A DNA stretch of 64,000 nucleotides from Shewanella schlegeliana (GTDB taxonomy: Bacteria; Pseudomonadota; Gammaproteobacteria; Enterobacterales; Shewanellaceae), in assembly GCF_016765635.1 (NCBI RefSeq), contig NZ_JAESVD010000004.1:310001-374000 (forward strand), read 5' to 3'. The position numbers were made by a program, and so were the translations under genes. Of the stretch, positions 47,545-56,948 are shown piece after piece; position 1 is the first letter of the stretch, and every line of letters begins with the position of its first letter. The notes below the pieces were generated by a model. That model had not been told where the DNA came from. It was given only the letters and a program-made list of their open reading frames with translations, and made no database searches.

Positions 47545-49794
47545 CTAGCTAAGGGCCACGCCCCGTAATCGGTTGGCATTACTCACCACTGTTAGCGACG
47601 ACAACGCCATGGCCGCCCCCGCAATCACAGGGCTTAATAAGAGTCCTGTAAAGGGAAATAACACGCCTGCAGCGATAGGGATCCCTAAAGTATTGTAAAT
47701 AAATGCACCAAACAGATTTTGCTTTATATTTCTCATACTCGCCTTAGCAAGTAAAAGTGTATCGGCAATCACCAATAATCGTGTTGATAGCAGAGTAAAG
47801 TCAGCACTCTCGATAGCGATTTCAGTGCCACTACCCATGGCAAGGCCTACATCCGCACTCATCAATGCGGGGGCATCGTTAATACCATCCCCTACCATAG
47901 CGACCACTTCGCCTGCTTGCTGCAGCTCAATCACTTTCGATTGTTTATCTTCCGGTAACACCTCGGCAAATACGGTTGTGATCCCCACTTTATCGGCAAC
48001 CGCTCTTGCCGTCTGTTGGTTGTCTCCGGTCAATAACACCAGCTTAAACCCAGCTTGCAGCATCTTTTGTACAGCTTGCACTGCATCGTCTTTGATTGGG
48101 TCGGCAATGGCAATAATAGCCAATAACTGCTTATCGCTAGCCACAAATACGGGAGTCTGGCCTTGATTTGCAAACTCTGAGATCTGCTGTTGATAATCAG
48201 CAAGGTTATCGATACCAGCTTGGTGCATTAGACTCAAGTTACCAATGCTATAGTACTTACCGTTAACGCTACCGACGATCCCTTTTCCTTGTATATTGGT
48301 GAAACTTTCTGGCTCAACAAACTTAACCGCTACCGCCTTCGCCTTTTCAATAATCGCACTAGCAAGGGGATGCTCAGAGTGTTGTTCCAAAGCGGCAATA
48401 TCAGTAAGCAGGCTGAGTTCATTAAGCTCAGATTGTAGCATCACAACCTTGCTGACTTCGGGTTTACCCGCCGTAATAGTGCCCGTTTTGTCGAGTACCA
48501 CAGTTGTGACTTTACTGGCGGTTTGCAGCGCTTCACCGTTTCTAATTAATACTCCCATCTGCGCCGCACGGCCAACAGATACCATGATCGACATCGGCGT
48601 AGCCAGACCCAAAGCACAAGGGCAGGCAATAATCAGCACACTGGTTAACACCACTAATGCGTGAGATAACGCAGGCTCAGGGCCAAACAGATACCAAAGT
48701 GATGAGCTTAGCAACGCAATAACGACAACTACTGGTACAAAGTAAGCAGAGATCTTATCGGTCAGGCGGCCTATGGGCATCTTTGAGGTCTGAGCCTGCT
48801 GCACTAATTCGATGATCTTGGATAGCTTAGTATCTTGAGCGCTCGCGGTAGCTCTGTAGATAAGTGCGCCGTTACCGTTGACGGTTCCCGCGTTAATGAT
48901 GTCACCAACGACTTTATGAACAGGAATAGGCTCACCGGTCAACATCGACTCATTAATAAAGGTCTCGCCGTTGAGTACTTCACCATCTAGCGCAACTCTG
49001 TCGCCCGGACGTAGACGTAAACGATCGCCAACTTTTAACTGATTGATCTCAACCTCTTCATCCCCCCTGTCCGAGACTCGGATTGCGGTTGTGGCCTGCA
49101 GCCCCAGCAGACGCTGAACGGCTTCACTGGTTTTGCCCCGCGCGCGCAGCTCTAATGCGTGACCGAGGTTGATTAAACCTAAAATCATCACACTGGCCTC
49201 AAAGTACACATGGCGCGTATCGGCAGGGAACCACTGCGGCTCAATCACTACCATCATCGAGTAGATCCAAGCAGCGCTCGTACCTAAAGCTATAAGCGTA
49301 TCCATATTGGCTGTTTTGGCTTTAATCGCACGCCACATGCCTTGAAAAAAATGTCGGCCGGTCAGCACCATCACCAACAAGGTAATAATTCCCACAATGC
49401 CCCACGCAAATTGTTGCGTGGCATTGTTCACCATCATTTCACCACCGAGTAAGCCCCACAACATTAACGGCACACCAAGCCCTAGGCCAATGGCAGCTTG
49501 TATTAATCTAAGTCGATACTCTTTATGTTCATCATCATTTTTTTGCATCGCGGCAGTTTGAGCATCAATAACGAGCTCACTGTCGTAGCCAACACTACTG
49601 ACGATTGCTATCGCTTGTTTTGCTGTGATTTCACCCGACACTAATACGAGCTTATCGGCTAAATTCACCCGCGCCGATAAGTGATGACTTTTGCCATCTG
49701 GCAGATCTTTATTAACCTTATCGAATGCTGATTCAATCTTTGCGACGCAACTAGCACAGCTCATTTTTGGCACGTATAGATTAATATTAGCCAT
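47545..49794 (-). CDS. copA: CopA, copper-exporting P1B ATPase
   Basis: A 749-residue inner-membrane P-type ATPase pumping Cu+ out of the cytoplasm. One N-terminal heavy-metal domain has the ligand motif MSCASC (residues 10-15). Eight helices follow, with the copper channel CPC in IIACPCALGLATP near residue 390. The aspartyl-phosphate site is DKTGTIT near residue 435, then HP in EQHSEHPLAS, and GDGINDAP. All are intact. It is divergent from cueR, with a MerR-type promoter in the gap. E. coli CopA has two metal domains; one is usual here. Confidence 0.96.
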   Translation of the reverse strand: MANINLYVPKMSCASCVAKIESAFDKVNKDLPDGKSHHLSARVNLADKLVLVSGEITAKQAIAIVSSVGYDSELVIDAQTAAMQKNDDEHKEYRLRLIQAAIGLGLGVPLMLWGLLGGEMMVNNATQQFAWGIVGIITLLVMVLTGRHFFQGMWRAIKAKTANMDTLIALGTSAAWIYSMMVVIEPQWFPADTRHVYFEASVMILGLINLGHALELRARGKTSEAVQRLLGLQATTAIRVSDRGDEEVEINQLKVGDRLRLRPGDRVALDGEVLNGETFINESMLTGEPIPVHKVVGDIINAGTVNGNGALIYRATASAQDTKLSKIIELVQQAQTSKMPIGRLTDKISAYFVPVVVVIALLSSSLWYLFGPEPALSHALVVLTSVLIIACPCALGLATPMSIMVSVGRAAQMGVLIRNGEALQTASKVTTVVLDKTGTITAGKPEVSKVVMLQSELNELSLLTDIAALEQHSEHPLASAIIEKAKAVAVKFVEPESFTNIQGKGIVGSVNGKYYSIGNLSLMHQAGIDNLADYQQQISEFANQGQTPVFVASDKQLLAIIAIADPIKDDAVQAVQKMLQAGFKLVLLTGDNQQTARAVADKVGITTVFAEVLPEDKQSKVIELQQAGEVVAMVGDGINDAPALMSADVGLAMGSGTEIAIESADFTLLSTRLLVIADTLLLAKASMRNIKQNLFGAFIYNTLGIPIAAGVLFPFTGLLLSPVIAGAAMALSSLTVVSNANRLRGVALS

Positions 49795-49827
49795 GAGTAT
49801 TCCCCGATTTGTTTCTTGATGAAACTA

Positions 49828-49858
49828 AGAGTAATGTCTCCCATAAGGGGAGAGTCAA
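49828..49858 (-). promoter_or_regulatory. MerR-type copA promoter with 19-bp spacer
   Basis: On the minus strand: TTGACT, a 19-bp spacer holding the palindrome CTCCCC-TTAT-GGGAG, then TACTCT. The long spacer and central palindrome are what CueR needs to twist DNA and activate copA when copper is present. Confidence 0.82.
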
Positions 49859-49900
49859 AGGGAAAGTTTATTAATATTTTTTATTATCAGGAATATATTG

Positions 49901-50296
49901 ATGAAAATAGGTGAAGTGGCAAAGCTCACAGGTTTATCGGTAAAGAGCATCCGTTACTACCATGATATTGATTTAGTCGTAGCTAACAGAGGAGAGAATG
50001 GCTATCGAGAATACAGTGCCAGTGCAGTTGACGCGTTGCAGTTTATTCAACACTGTCGAGAATTAGGTTTTACACTCGAAGATTGCAAAACCCTACTTAA
50101 ACTTCAAAATAACACCCATCGTAATGCAGAAGATGTAAAAGAGCTCGTCTCACATCACCTGCAGGATATCGAGTTACGCATTAACAAACTCACCGTGTTA
50201 CAAGAACAACTCTCACAGTTAATCCATGATTGCCATGGTGGAGAACAGCCCGATTGCGCCATTCTTACAGGTCTGAGTCATCACAGAACAGACTAA
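49901..50296 (+). CDS. cueR: CueR, copper-responsive MerR regulator
   Basis: A 131-residue MerR-family protein. The N-terminal winged helix reads IGEVAKLTGLSVKSIRYYHDIDL. A dimer coiled coil follows, and the metal loop CHGGEQPDC near residues 112-120 has the Cys-x7-Cys spacing that CueR uses for Cu+, Ag+ or Au+. It should activate copA from the spacer palindrome beside it. The ATG at 49901 has AGGA eight bases upstream; an in-frame TTG lies directly in front. Confidence 0.9.
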   Translation: MKIGEVAKLTGLSVKSIRYYHDIDLVVANRGENGYREYSASAVDALQFIQHCRELGFTLEDCKTLLKLQNNTHRNAEDVKELVSHHLQDIELRINKLTVLQEQLSQLIHDCHGGEQPDCAILTGLSHHRTD

Positions 50297-50340
50297 TATC
50301 TCTCGCTATCGTCGCTTACCTAGGACACGAGTAATCAATG

Positions 50341-50635
50341 CTGCCGAGCTTATCTATCGCTAAGGTCGGCTGGCTGTAGCATACTCACAGCCTAAGCCAT
50401 CTGTAACGTAAGTCATTCAATACAAAACTCTTTATCGCCATGGTCAGCTTGCAGTGCCCATACTCACTGCCGAACCTATCTACGACGTAAGTTTCTCAAT
50501 ACTGTCGATATTCTCTATCGTTATGGTCGGTTTGCAGTGTCCATACTCACAGCCGAACCTACCCACTACCTACCTCAAACTATTTACAAACTATCGGCGA
50601 CGTAAATTATCGATATTCTCTATCGCTAAAGCCGG
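50341..50635. repeat. Degenerate tandem repeat with hairpins at the 3' end of the S9-like gene
   Basis: At least three copies, with a partial fourth inside the gene's end. The word CTATCG or its variant recurs at 50354, 50432, 50515 and 50620 (spacing 78, 83 and 105 bp). Each of the three copies has a hairpin with the loop core CATACT: GGCTGT/ACAGCC in the first, GCAGTG/CACTGC in the second, and a similar third. The fourth copy overlaps codons of the peptidase-like protein's C-terminus. Confidence 0.6.
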
Positions 50636-52624
50636 CAAGCTGCCTGCGGGAGTAAAGCCAAAGATCTGGCCATAGAAAGAGAGTTCGGCTTCCAGTGCTC
50701 GCTTCTTACTCTTGGCAGAAACCCTATTTGCTGCATCTTCATTAAACTCAAGATAGGCAACAGGCACACCTTTGTTTTTTACCGCTTGATAAATTATCAA
50801 TGACTGTTCGGCAGGAATAAGCGAGTCATTCACCCCCTGAATTAGCAGTAAAGGCTCGTTCACGCCTTTAATGTTGGACATGGCTGAGCGCTGATGATAT
50901 TTGTCCATATTGCCAAGCAATCGCATTAAGTAGTGCGACTCAAACTTATGGGAGTGGCGCTTAAACTCCTCCATATCGCTGATCCCAGAGTAACTCACGC
51001 CCGCGCCGAAGGTACTATAAAAGGCCACAGCCGACAGTGCGGTAAAGCCACCAGCACGGTTACCTCTTATCGCCAGCTTACGGCCATCGACATAGCCACT
51101 GTTGACCAAGAAGCCTGCGGCTCGTACCGCATCTTCGACATCTGACTTGCCCCAATTACCATAGAGGCTGTTGCGATAATCCCGACCAAAACCAGTACTG
51201 CCACGGTAATTCACATCAAATACCGCAAAACCTCGGCTAGTCCAGTACTGAATATCCCGTCTAAAGGCGCGGCTTGCTTTTGCCGTCGGACCAGGATGCA
51301 TCATCATCACCAATGGCGGTTCTTGATTTCGAGGGCCTTGAAAGTTTGGGTTCTTGGGCTGATAAAGGTAGCCATAGGCTGTCTGCCCACCCGCGGTTTT
51401 AAAACTCAAACTCTGGGCTCTTGAGATAAAGTTAGGATCCATCACCGGCAGTTCTGGAGCATAAACAAGCTGTGCAGACCGGCCCTGAATCTTATAAATG
51501 CCCTTCTCTGGCGTCTCCTTGGCACCGACAAACAACACTTCACTTTCATGCTGAGTTACGTAACCTATCTCGGCAAAGTCCACCGCTATCGGGTCGATTG
51601 TGCCACTCATGGTATCGATACGAACTAGGTTTGCTTGGCCTTCATGACTAAAACTTGCCACTAGTGAGTGTTCATTTTCAAAGGCGTAGCTATACTTGCC
51701 GACTCGCCAGTCTGCATCGGCAAACTCGGCTTGCTTCTCTAAAACAATCTCAACCTCAAGCGCCTCATCTAACCGATAAATATTCCACCAATTATTGAAA
51801 TCGGCGATAAAGTAGAGCTGACCTGTCGGGCTATATAGAGGTTGTGTAATGGCCCCTTTCTGCTCGGTTTTTATCTGCCGAGGATTTTGAATCGCCCCTT
51901 TAGCATCGATATCGGCGATCCACAACTGAGTTTGGTCCCATTGCATATTCGGGTGCTGCCACGATACCCACGCCAGCTGACTTTGGTCGGGAGAGAGCAC
52001 TGGCATAGAGTAAAAATCGGCGCCAGACACCAGTGTGACGCCTTCATCGGCATAGCTTAAGTTAATACCAACTAAGCTATTTACCGGCTCACCTTTGCCG
52101 CGATGGTCTTCACGAATACAGATGAGTCGTGAGGCTTTTGGGTTTGAGATACAGCCAGCATGGCGAGTGCCATTGGGTGTTAGGGGAAAGGGCGCTTGAT
52201 TCGGCGCAATTCGATATAAAATTTGGTCAGAAAACTTTGTCGCAAACAAGCTATTTCCTATTGCGGCAAAGGGCGAGCCCCCATACTCATGGACACGACT
52301 ACGGATATCGAAGTTTGACGATATCACCTTACTGGCACTGCCATCGAGCTCTAACCGATATACGCCTTTCTTATCTTCATTATTGGCATTAGATTGAACG
52401 AAATAAATGCCTTGAGATGTCGCGCGCACATCAGTGATATCATCGGTGAGATCATACACATCTTCCGGTGTTACCGGAGAAGCCCAGCTACCGAATTCGG
52501 CTACACGCCCCCCTTCAATAGCCGTTTTTGGAGTAATGGCTTCACTCTGTTTAGGTGCATTGTCACAGCCTATTAGGCTTAATAGACTGGCTAACGCTAA
52601 CAATGTAGTTTTAATGGCTTTCAT
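50591..52624 (-). CDS. S9-family peptidase-like lipoprotein lacking catalytic residues
   Basis: A 677-residue protein of the prolyl oligopeptidase (S9) family. It begins with a lipoprotein signal peptide (lipobox LIGC near residue 20), a beta-propeller region follows to about residue 410, and an alpha/beta-hydrolase domain ends it. Active S9 enzymes of this type have HGGP, GGSAGG, an Asp and a final GHGF. Here the first is HPGP (Pro-444), the nucleophile motif is GNRAGG (Arg-523 where Ser belongs), and EDAANRV (Ala-632) replaces the histidine site. Only Asp-600 is kept. The frame is otherwise intact, so this is a probable pseudoenzyme. The ATG at 52624 is chosen because upstream sequence gives no signal peptide and overlaps the next gene. 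Confidence 0.82.
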   Translation of the reverse strand: MKAIKTTLLALASLLSLIGCDNAPKQSEAITPKTAIEGGRVAEFGSWASPVTPEDVYDLTDDITDVRATSQGIYFVQSNANNEDKKGVYRLELDGSASKVISSNFDIRSRVHEYGGSPFAAIGNSLFATKFSDQILYRIAPNQAPFPLTPNGTRHAGCISNPKASRLICIREDHRGKGEPVNSLVGINLSYADEGVTLVSGADFYSMPVLSPDQSQLAWVSWQHPNMQWDQTQLWIADIDAKGAIQNPRQIKTEQKGAITQPLYSPTGQLYFIADFNNWWNIYRLDEALEVEIVLEKQAEFADADWRVGKYSYAFENEHSLVASFSHEGQANLVRIDTMSGTIDPIAVDFAEIGYVTQHESEVLFVGAKETPEKGIYKIQGRSAQLVYAPELPVMDPNFISRAQSLSFKTAGGQTAYGYLYQPKNPNFQGPRNQEPPLVMMMHPGPTAKASRAFRRDIQYWTSRGFAVFDVNYRGSTGFGRDYRNSLYGNWGKSDVEDAVRAAGFLVNSGYVDGRKLAIRGNRAGGFTALSAVAFYSTFGAGVSYSGISDMEEFKRHSHKFESHYLMRLLGNMDKYHQRSAMSNIKGVNEPLLLIQGVNDSLIPAEQSLIIYQAVKNKGVPVAYLEFNEDAANRVSAKSKKRALEAELSFYGQIFGFTPAGSLPALAIENIDNLRRR

Positions 52625-52701
52625 TTTTATACCTAAAAATTGCGTCCCTAAAAACTCAAATTCACTCGACGAACTCAATGATGGCACATGAAGCAAACGG
52701 C

Positions 52702-52929
52702 TCACTTTCGGCTCCATTTACTCACAAACCATCGAATAACAGCCAACTGCTTTTTCTGGCTTAAACCAAAAAAGATACAAACCCAAGGTGATAACAGGAT
52801 ATACCAAGGAGTAGCCGCTGTGCTTCTGCCCGTAAAAAGAAGATAAAAAAAACCAAAATAGATCACCAATAGACCGACACAACCTACGACCAGCATCATC
52901 AATTTTGTCGCTCTTTCTAGCTTATCCAT
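52702..52929 (-). CDS. Small two-helix membrane protein
   Basis: A 75-residue protein with two membrane helices (about residues 10-32 and 42-57) and basic tail QKKQLAVIRWFVSKWSRK. An AAGGAG site lies eleven bases before the ATG. I do not recognise a family. It lies directly ahead of the S9-like gene on the same strand (77-bp gap), so they may share a transcript. Confidence 0.55.
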   Translation of the reverse strand: MDKLERATKLMMLVVGCVGLLVIYFGFFYLLFTGRSTAATPWYILLSPWVCIFFGLSQKKQLAVIRWFVSKWSRK

Positions 52930-53013
52930 TTTACTGCCATACTCCTTCTACAATGAAGCTATTATGACCTATTGCTAAGCGATTGTTCAAATCGCTGTAT
53001 TCTCACATAAAAA

Positions 53014-53033
53014 AACGGGCCTAAGCCCGTTAT
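53014..53033 (-). terminator. Terminator of the valine-degradation operon
   Basis: AACGGGC-CTAA-GCCCGTT followed on the minus strand by TTTTTT. About 70 bp past the last gene of the operon. Confidence 0.85.
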
Positions 53034-53101
53034 TTGTCGTTTTCAGTCAGTGCTTACAAACGAACGTACTGTCGATACGATCTCTTGCACCAAACCTAAA
53101 C

Positions 53102-53860
53102 CTACAAGCGAATGCCACCATCGATTTCAAAGACGCGGCCGTTAACATAGTCATTTTCAATGATAAAACGAACCGTCGATGCGATCTCTTCTGCTTGGCC
53201 TAAACGTCCTACTGGTACCATTTTTTCTAGACGCTCGAGTGCTTCAGGCTTCATCGCCGCCGTCATCTCAGTTTCAATCACACCCGGTGCCACTGCCGCG
53301 CTACGGATATTATAACGGGCAAGCTCTTTCGCCCAACCCACGCTCATTGCCGCCACGCCCGCTTTCGATGCTGCGTAGTTGGTCTGACCCACGTTGCCCG
53401 CTTTAGCAAGGCTAGAGATGTTAATAATCACCCCTTCCTGCTTGGTCTCAATCATAGCCGCAGCCGCTTCACGACCACATAGGAATGACCCCGTTAGGTT
53501 AACGTTGATCACCGATTGGAATTGATCGAACGACATACGGTCGAATACCTGACCCTCTTTTGCCTTTAGCAGCAGACCATCACGCAAAATACCCGCATTG
53601 TTCACCAACACATTAACCTGACCAAAATCTTCTTTAATGAATTGGAAAGTGGCAAACACATCTTCTTCATCGGTAATATCAACGGCGTAGCCTTGAACTT
53701 CGGTAGTTGCGCCTATATTGGCACAGGCTTTTTCCAACTTCTCTTGGTCAACGTCGATAAGTGCTAGTTTGGCTCCTGCAGCCGCTAAATTCTCCGCCAT
53801 GGCGTAACCTAGTCCACCTGCACCACCAGTAATAACAACAACCTTATCTTTTAAATCCAT
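53102..53860 (-). CDS. SDR family 3-hydroxyacyl-CoA dehydrogenase-like protein
   Basis: A 252-residue FabG-like dehydrogenase with NAD(P) motif VITGGAGGLGYAMAENL at the start. It has the NNAG element (VLVNNAGIL) and the catalytic Ser/Tyr/Lys in ISSLAKAGNVGQTNYAASKAG. The C-terminus (VFEIDGGIRL) is standard. Its place at the end of the branched-chain operon suggests an acyl-CoA substrate, perhaps a 2-methyl-3-hydroxyacyl-CoA, rather than fatty acid synthesis. It is 11 bp after mmsB. Confidence 0.88.
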   Translation of the reverse strand: MDLKDKVVVITGGAGGLGYAMAENLAAAGAKLALIDVDQEKLEKACANIGATTEVQGYAVDITDEEDVFATFQFIKEDFGQVNVLVNNAGILRDGLLLKAKEGQVFDRMSFDQFQSVINVNLTGSFLCGREAAAAMIETKQEGVIINISSLAKAGNVGQTNYAASKAGVAAMSVGWAKELARYNIRSAAVAPGVIETEMTAAMKPEALERLEKMVPVGRLGQAEEIASTVRFIIENDYVNGRVFEIDGGIRL

Positions 53861-53871
53861 TGGAACACCCT

Positions 53872-54798
53872 TTATTTTTTTATCTGCTTTGACTGAGCAA
53901 ACTGCTCAAAAATACTCGAAAAATCTCGTTTACCGTTACCCTGCTTCGCATGATTCACATAGAGGCTACGCGCTAATGCGCCCATAGGTGTGCTTGAATT
54001 AGATAACAATGCCGCCTCTTGTGAAAGCCCTAAATCTTTCACCATCAAGTCGACCATAAAGCCGCCTTGATAATCGTTTGAAGAAGGAACCGATTCCATC
54101 ACTCCTGGACAAGGATTATATTTATCTAACGTCCAATTGCCACCACTACTGACTTTCATGATATCGGATAACACCTTAGGATCGAGTCCATGATCGACTC
54201 CCATCTGTAGCGATTCCGATGTGGCAACCATCAAGACCGAAAGCAGCATATTATTACATATTTTAGCAACTTGCCCAGCACCGGGGCCGCCTGCATGGAA
54301 GATATTCGCCCCCATAGCATTCAGTGCGCCCTGCGCCTGCTCAAATGCCTTATCGCTGCCGCCACAAATAAAGGTCAGTGTGCCAGCGGCCGCACCTGCG
54401 GTGCCCCCTGAAACTGGCGCATCGATAAACTCAAGACCCTTGTTGGCCGCATGCTCTGCCACAAAGCGTGCACTGTCTGCATCTATGGTTGAGCAATCGA
54501 TAAGCAAGGTTCCTGGCGCTACCACATCGATAAGGCCTTTATTTGTGTCATCAGTGCTTGTAGCATCAGTCACGTAAAGACTACGCACATGCTTACCTGC
54601 TGGTAGCATGGTCACCACGATGTCAGCCCCGGCTGCTGCGCCGCAGGCACTTGTCGCCGTGAGCGCACCTTGCTCGGCTAATGCCTGCATTGCTGCTGAC
54701 ACCAGATCGAATACTTTAACGGTAAAGCCCGCTTTAATTAGATTGGCTGCCATCGGGCCGCCCATGTTTCCCAAACCAATAAATGCAACAGTACTCAT
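53872..54798 (-). CDS. mmsB: 3-hydroxyisobutyrate dehydrogenase
   Basis: A 308-residue beta-hydroxyacid dehydrogenase that oxidises 3-hydroxyisobutyrate to methylmalonate semialdehyde in valine breakdown. The N-terminal Rossmann motif is FIGLGNMGGPMAANLIKAG. The substrate motif is DAPVSGGTAGAAAGTL near residue 120, and the catalytic Lys is in GAGQVAKICNNML near residue 170. The ATG at 54798 has GGAGCG upstream; a TTG four codons earlier would cover that site. It sits in the operon between HIBYL-CoA hydrolase and the SDR gene. Confidence 0.94.
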   Translation of the reverse strand: MSTVAFIGLGNMGGPMAANLIKAGFTVKVFDLVSAAMQALAEQGALTATSACGAAAGADIVVTMLPAGKHVRSLYVTDATSTDDTNKGLIDVVAPGTLLIDCSTIDADSARFVAEHAANKGLEFIDAPVSGGTAGAAAGTLTFICGGSDKAFEQAQGALNAMGANIFHAGGPGAGQVAKICNNMLLSVLMVATSESLQMGVDHGLDPKVLSDIMKVSSGGNWTLDKYNPCPGVMESVPSSNDYQGGFMVDLMVKDLGLSQEAALLSNSSTPMGALARSLYVNHAKQGNGKRDFSSIFEQFAQSKQIKK

Positions 54799-54918
54799 TA
54801 TTCGCTCCAACTCACCCTGTGAGTGCTTGGTACTTAATCCCTTATAGCGGCAATATGACTCACCGCTCGCGTTTATCTTCTATCGAGGCATCGCCTCTGC
54901 ACAGAGTTAATCTATTCG

Positions 54919-56088
54919 TTAGCCCATAGCCTTAAGCGGGTGATTTTTATCATCCCAAGGCGACTGCAGCAGCTCTTGTGCATAGCCCTGTGGGATCGAT
55001 GCAATATCGGCAAAGCGCCACTGTGGATTACGGTCTTTATCGATAAGCAGCGCACGAACCCCTTCGGCAAAGTCGGCTTTAGCACAGCAGTTAACGCTTA
55101 AGCCAAGCTCTAGCTTAAAACAATCGGCTAGGCTCAGATCTTCACCCAGTCCTGACTGCAGATGCACCAGACTTAAGCTGATTGGACTGCCTGCTAATAG
55201 GGTCTTAATCGCTTTCGCTAACCAAGGATGTGTTGTCGTTATTTGCTCATCTAAACTACTCACCTGAGACATGATCTCATCGAGCGAGCCTGCCATTAGC
55301 TCATCGATAAGCCCTTGGTTTTGCTCGATCACGCTCACAGCGACAGGCACGCTACATTGGTTTCGCATCTTATCGAGCACGTCATGTAAGGCTTGATGGT
55401 TACCCGCTTGGCTATCGCACCAATTAACGCCAACTAATGCATCAAAAAATGCCGCTCTATCATCATGGTTGAGGTAGTGATTACCTATGCCCACATAAAG
55501 TGCATCGGCGCCGCTCATGTTATAGGCCGTCATCCCCAAAAATTGGCCACTCTTACCTGGCATGCGATTGAGGAAATAACTACCGCCCACATCAGGATAT
55601 AAACCTATCGTCACTTCAGGCATGGCGATACGCGAGCATTCGGTAACAATGCGGTGGCTCGCACCTATCATCAAACCTAAGCCGCCGCCCATGACGATAC
55701 CATCGCCCCAAACAGCCACAGGTTTACCAAAGCGATGCAGCAAATAATCTAGCTCGTACTCCTGCTTAAAGAATTCTGTTGCCGCCTCGGTTACTTCCCC
55801 CTGTGTCGTCACTGACGCTTGATAAATAGCGCGCACATCACCGCCAGCACAAAAGGCTTTCTCGCCCGCACCATCGAGTACCACGGCAACAATATTGTCA
55901 TCATCACGCCACGCCGTGAGCTGAGCGGTTAACAGCTGCACCATGTTTAGATTTAGCGCATTGAGGGCCTTTTCAATATTGAGTGTCGCAACACCGACTC
56001 GCTTGCCACTGTCAGTCGCTAAAGTGCTAAATAGCACTTGTTCGGCTGCAGCATTTATCACTGCAGCGTTCAAATTAGCTCCACTCAT
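54919..56088 (-). CDS. 3-hydroxyisobutyryl-CoA hydrolase
   Basis: A 389-residue crotonase-family enzyme that releases 3-hydroxyisobutyrate from its CoA ester. Length and motifs separate it from true hydratases. FCAGGDVRAIYQ is near residue 85, GDGIVMGGGLGLMIGA follows near residue 125, and MPEVTIGLYPDVGGSYFLNRM near residue 155 is the hydrolase signature. The start ATG overlaps the stop of the preceding hydratase gene by one base (TAATG), so translation is coupled. Confidence 0.92.
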   Translation of the reverse strand: MSGANLNAAVINAAAEQVLFSTLATDSGKRVGVATLNIEKALNALNLNMVQLLTAQLTAWRDDDNIVAVVLDGAGEKAFCAGGDVRAIYQASVTTQGEVTEAATEFFKQEYELDYLLHRFGKPVAVWGDGIVMGGGLGLMIGASHRIVTECSRIAMPEVTIGLYPDVGGSYFLNRMPGKSGQFLGMTAYNMSGADALYVGIGNHYLNHDDRAAFFDALVGVNWCDSQAGNHQALHDVLDKMRNQCSVPVAVSVIEQNQGLIDELMAGSLDEIMSQVSSLDEQITTTHPWLAKAIKTLLAGSPISLSLVHLQSGLGEDLSLADCFKLELGLSVNCCAKADFAEGVRALLIDKDRNPQWRFADIASIPQGYAQELLQSPWDDKNHPLKAMG

Positions 56089-56897
56089 TAACCATTCTTC
56101 CAATTCGCTTTACGCTTGTTTAAGAAGGCATTCACCCCTTCGGCCTGATCTTGCGTATCAAATAGATTGACGAAATATTCTCGCTCTAATGGTAGCACTT
56201 GCGATCTTGGCATGCTGCGGCCCGCTTGAACCAACTGCTTACACGCCTTAACACTGCTTGGACTCTGATTCGCCACTTTCTCAGCCAGCGCCATAGCTGC
56301 GTTAAAGGCATTGCCCTGCACAACTACCTCTTCGACTAGGCCTATCTGCTCAGCTTTTTCTGCACTAATACGCTCACCACATAGAATCATCCGCTTAGCC
56401 CAGCCCTCCCCCACCAGCGCGGTGAGATTTTGGGTGCCGCCCGCACAAGGCAGTAGGCCAACGGTGGCCTCTGGTAGTGCCATTTGCGCCTGCTCTTCAC
56501 AAATACGTAGGTCACAAGCTAACGCCACCTCTAAGCCACCGCCCATGGCGTAACCGTTAATGGCCGCGATAGAAACGCCGCGAAAGGTACTCAAGGTTTC
56601 AAAGGCTTCACCAAAATATCGCGCCATATCGGCGGCATTTTGCTTATCACCGTCGGCAAACAGTTTTAGATCCGCACCCGCTGAGAAGAACTTGTCACCT
56701 TCGGCGGTGATCACTAAGGCATATACCTCTTTGTTTTCATTGAGGGCGATGACTTTTTGCTTTAGCTCCTGCAGGCTTTGTGCGGTCCAAGTATTGGCAG
56801 GTGGATTGTTCATGCTAATCACTGCTGTGTGACCAACAATCTGTTCAATTAACAGAGACTTCTCTGTCGCTAACGTGTTGTCATTCTCAAGAGACAT
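56088..56897 (-). CDS. Enoyl-CoA hydratase
   Basis: A 269-residue crotonase-family enzyme adding water to methacrylyl-CoA or a related branched enoyl-CoA. The oxyanion-hole motif is FFSAGADLKLFADG near residue 70, AAINGYAMGGGLEVALACD near residue 105, and LPEATVGLLPCAGGTQNL near residue 138 with the catalytic Glu pair. The gene follows the acyl-CoA dehydrogenase gene by 51 bp. Confidence 0.92.
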   Translation of the reverse strand: MSLENDNTLATEKSLLIEQIVGHTAVISMNNPPANTWTAQSLQELKQKVIALNENKEVYALVITAEGDKFFSAGADLKLFADGDKQNAADMARYFGEAFETLSTFRGVSIAAINGYAMGGGLEVALACDLRICEEQAQMALPEATVGLLPCAGGTQNLTALVGEGWAKRMILCGERISAEKAEQIGLVEEVVVQGNAFNAAMALAEKVANQSPSSVKACKQLVQAGRSMPRSQVLPLEREYFVNLFDTQDQAEGVNAFLNKRKANWKNG

Positions 56898-56948
56898 AGA
56901 TAACTCCTTTTATAAAGCTAAAATCAATTTAAAGCTGACGAAAACGGC

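Noticed and set aside
50591..52717. Upstream start (52717) for the S9-like gene
   Set aside because: It would bury the lipoprotein signal peptide behind 31 extra residues and overlap the small membrane protein gene.
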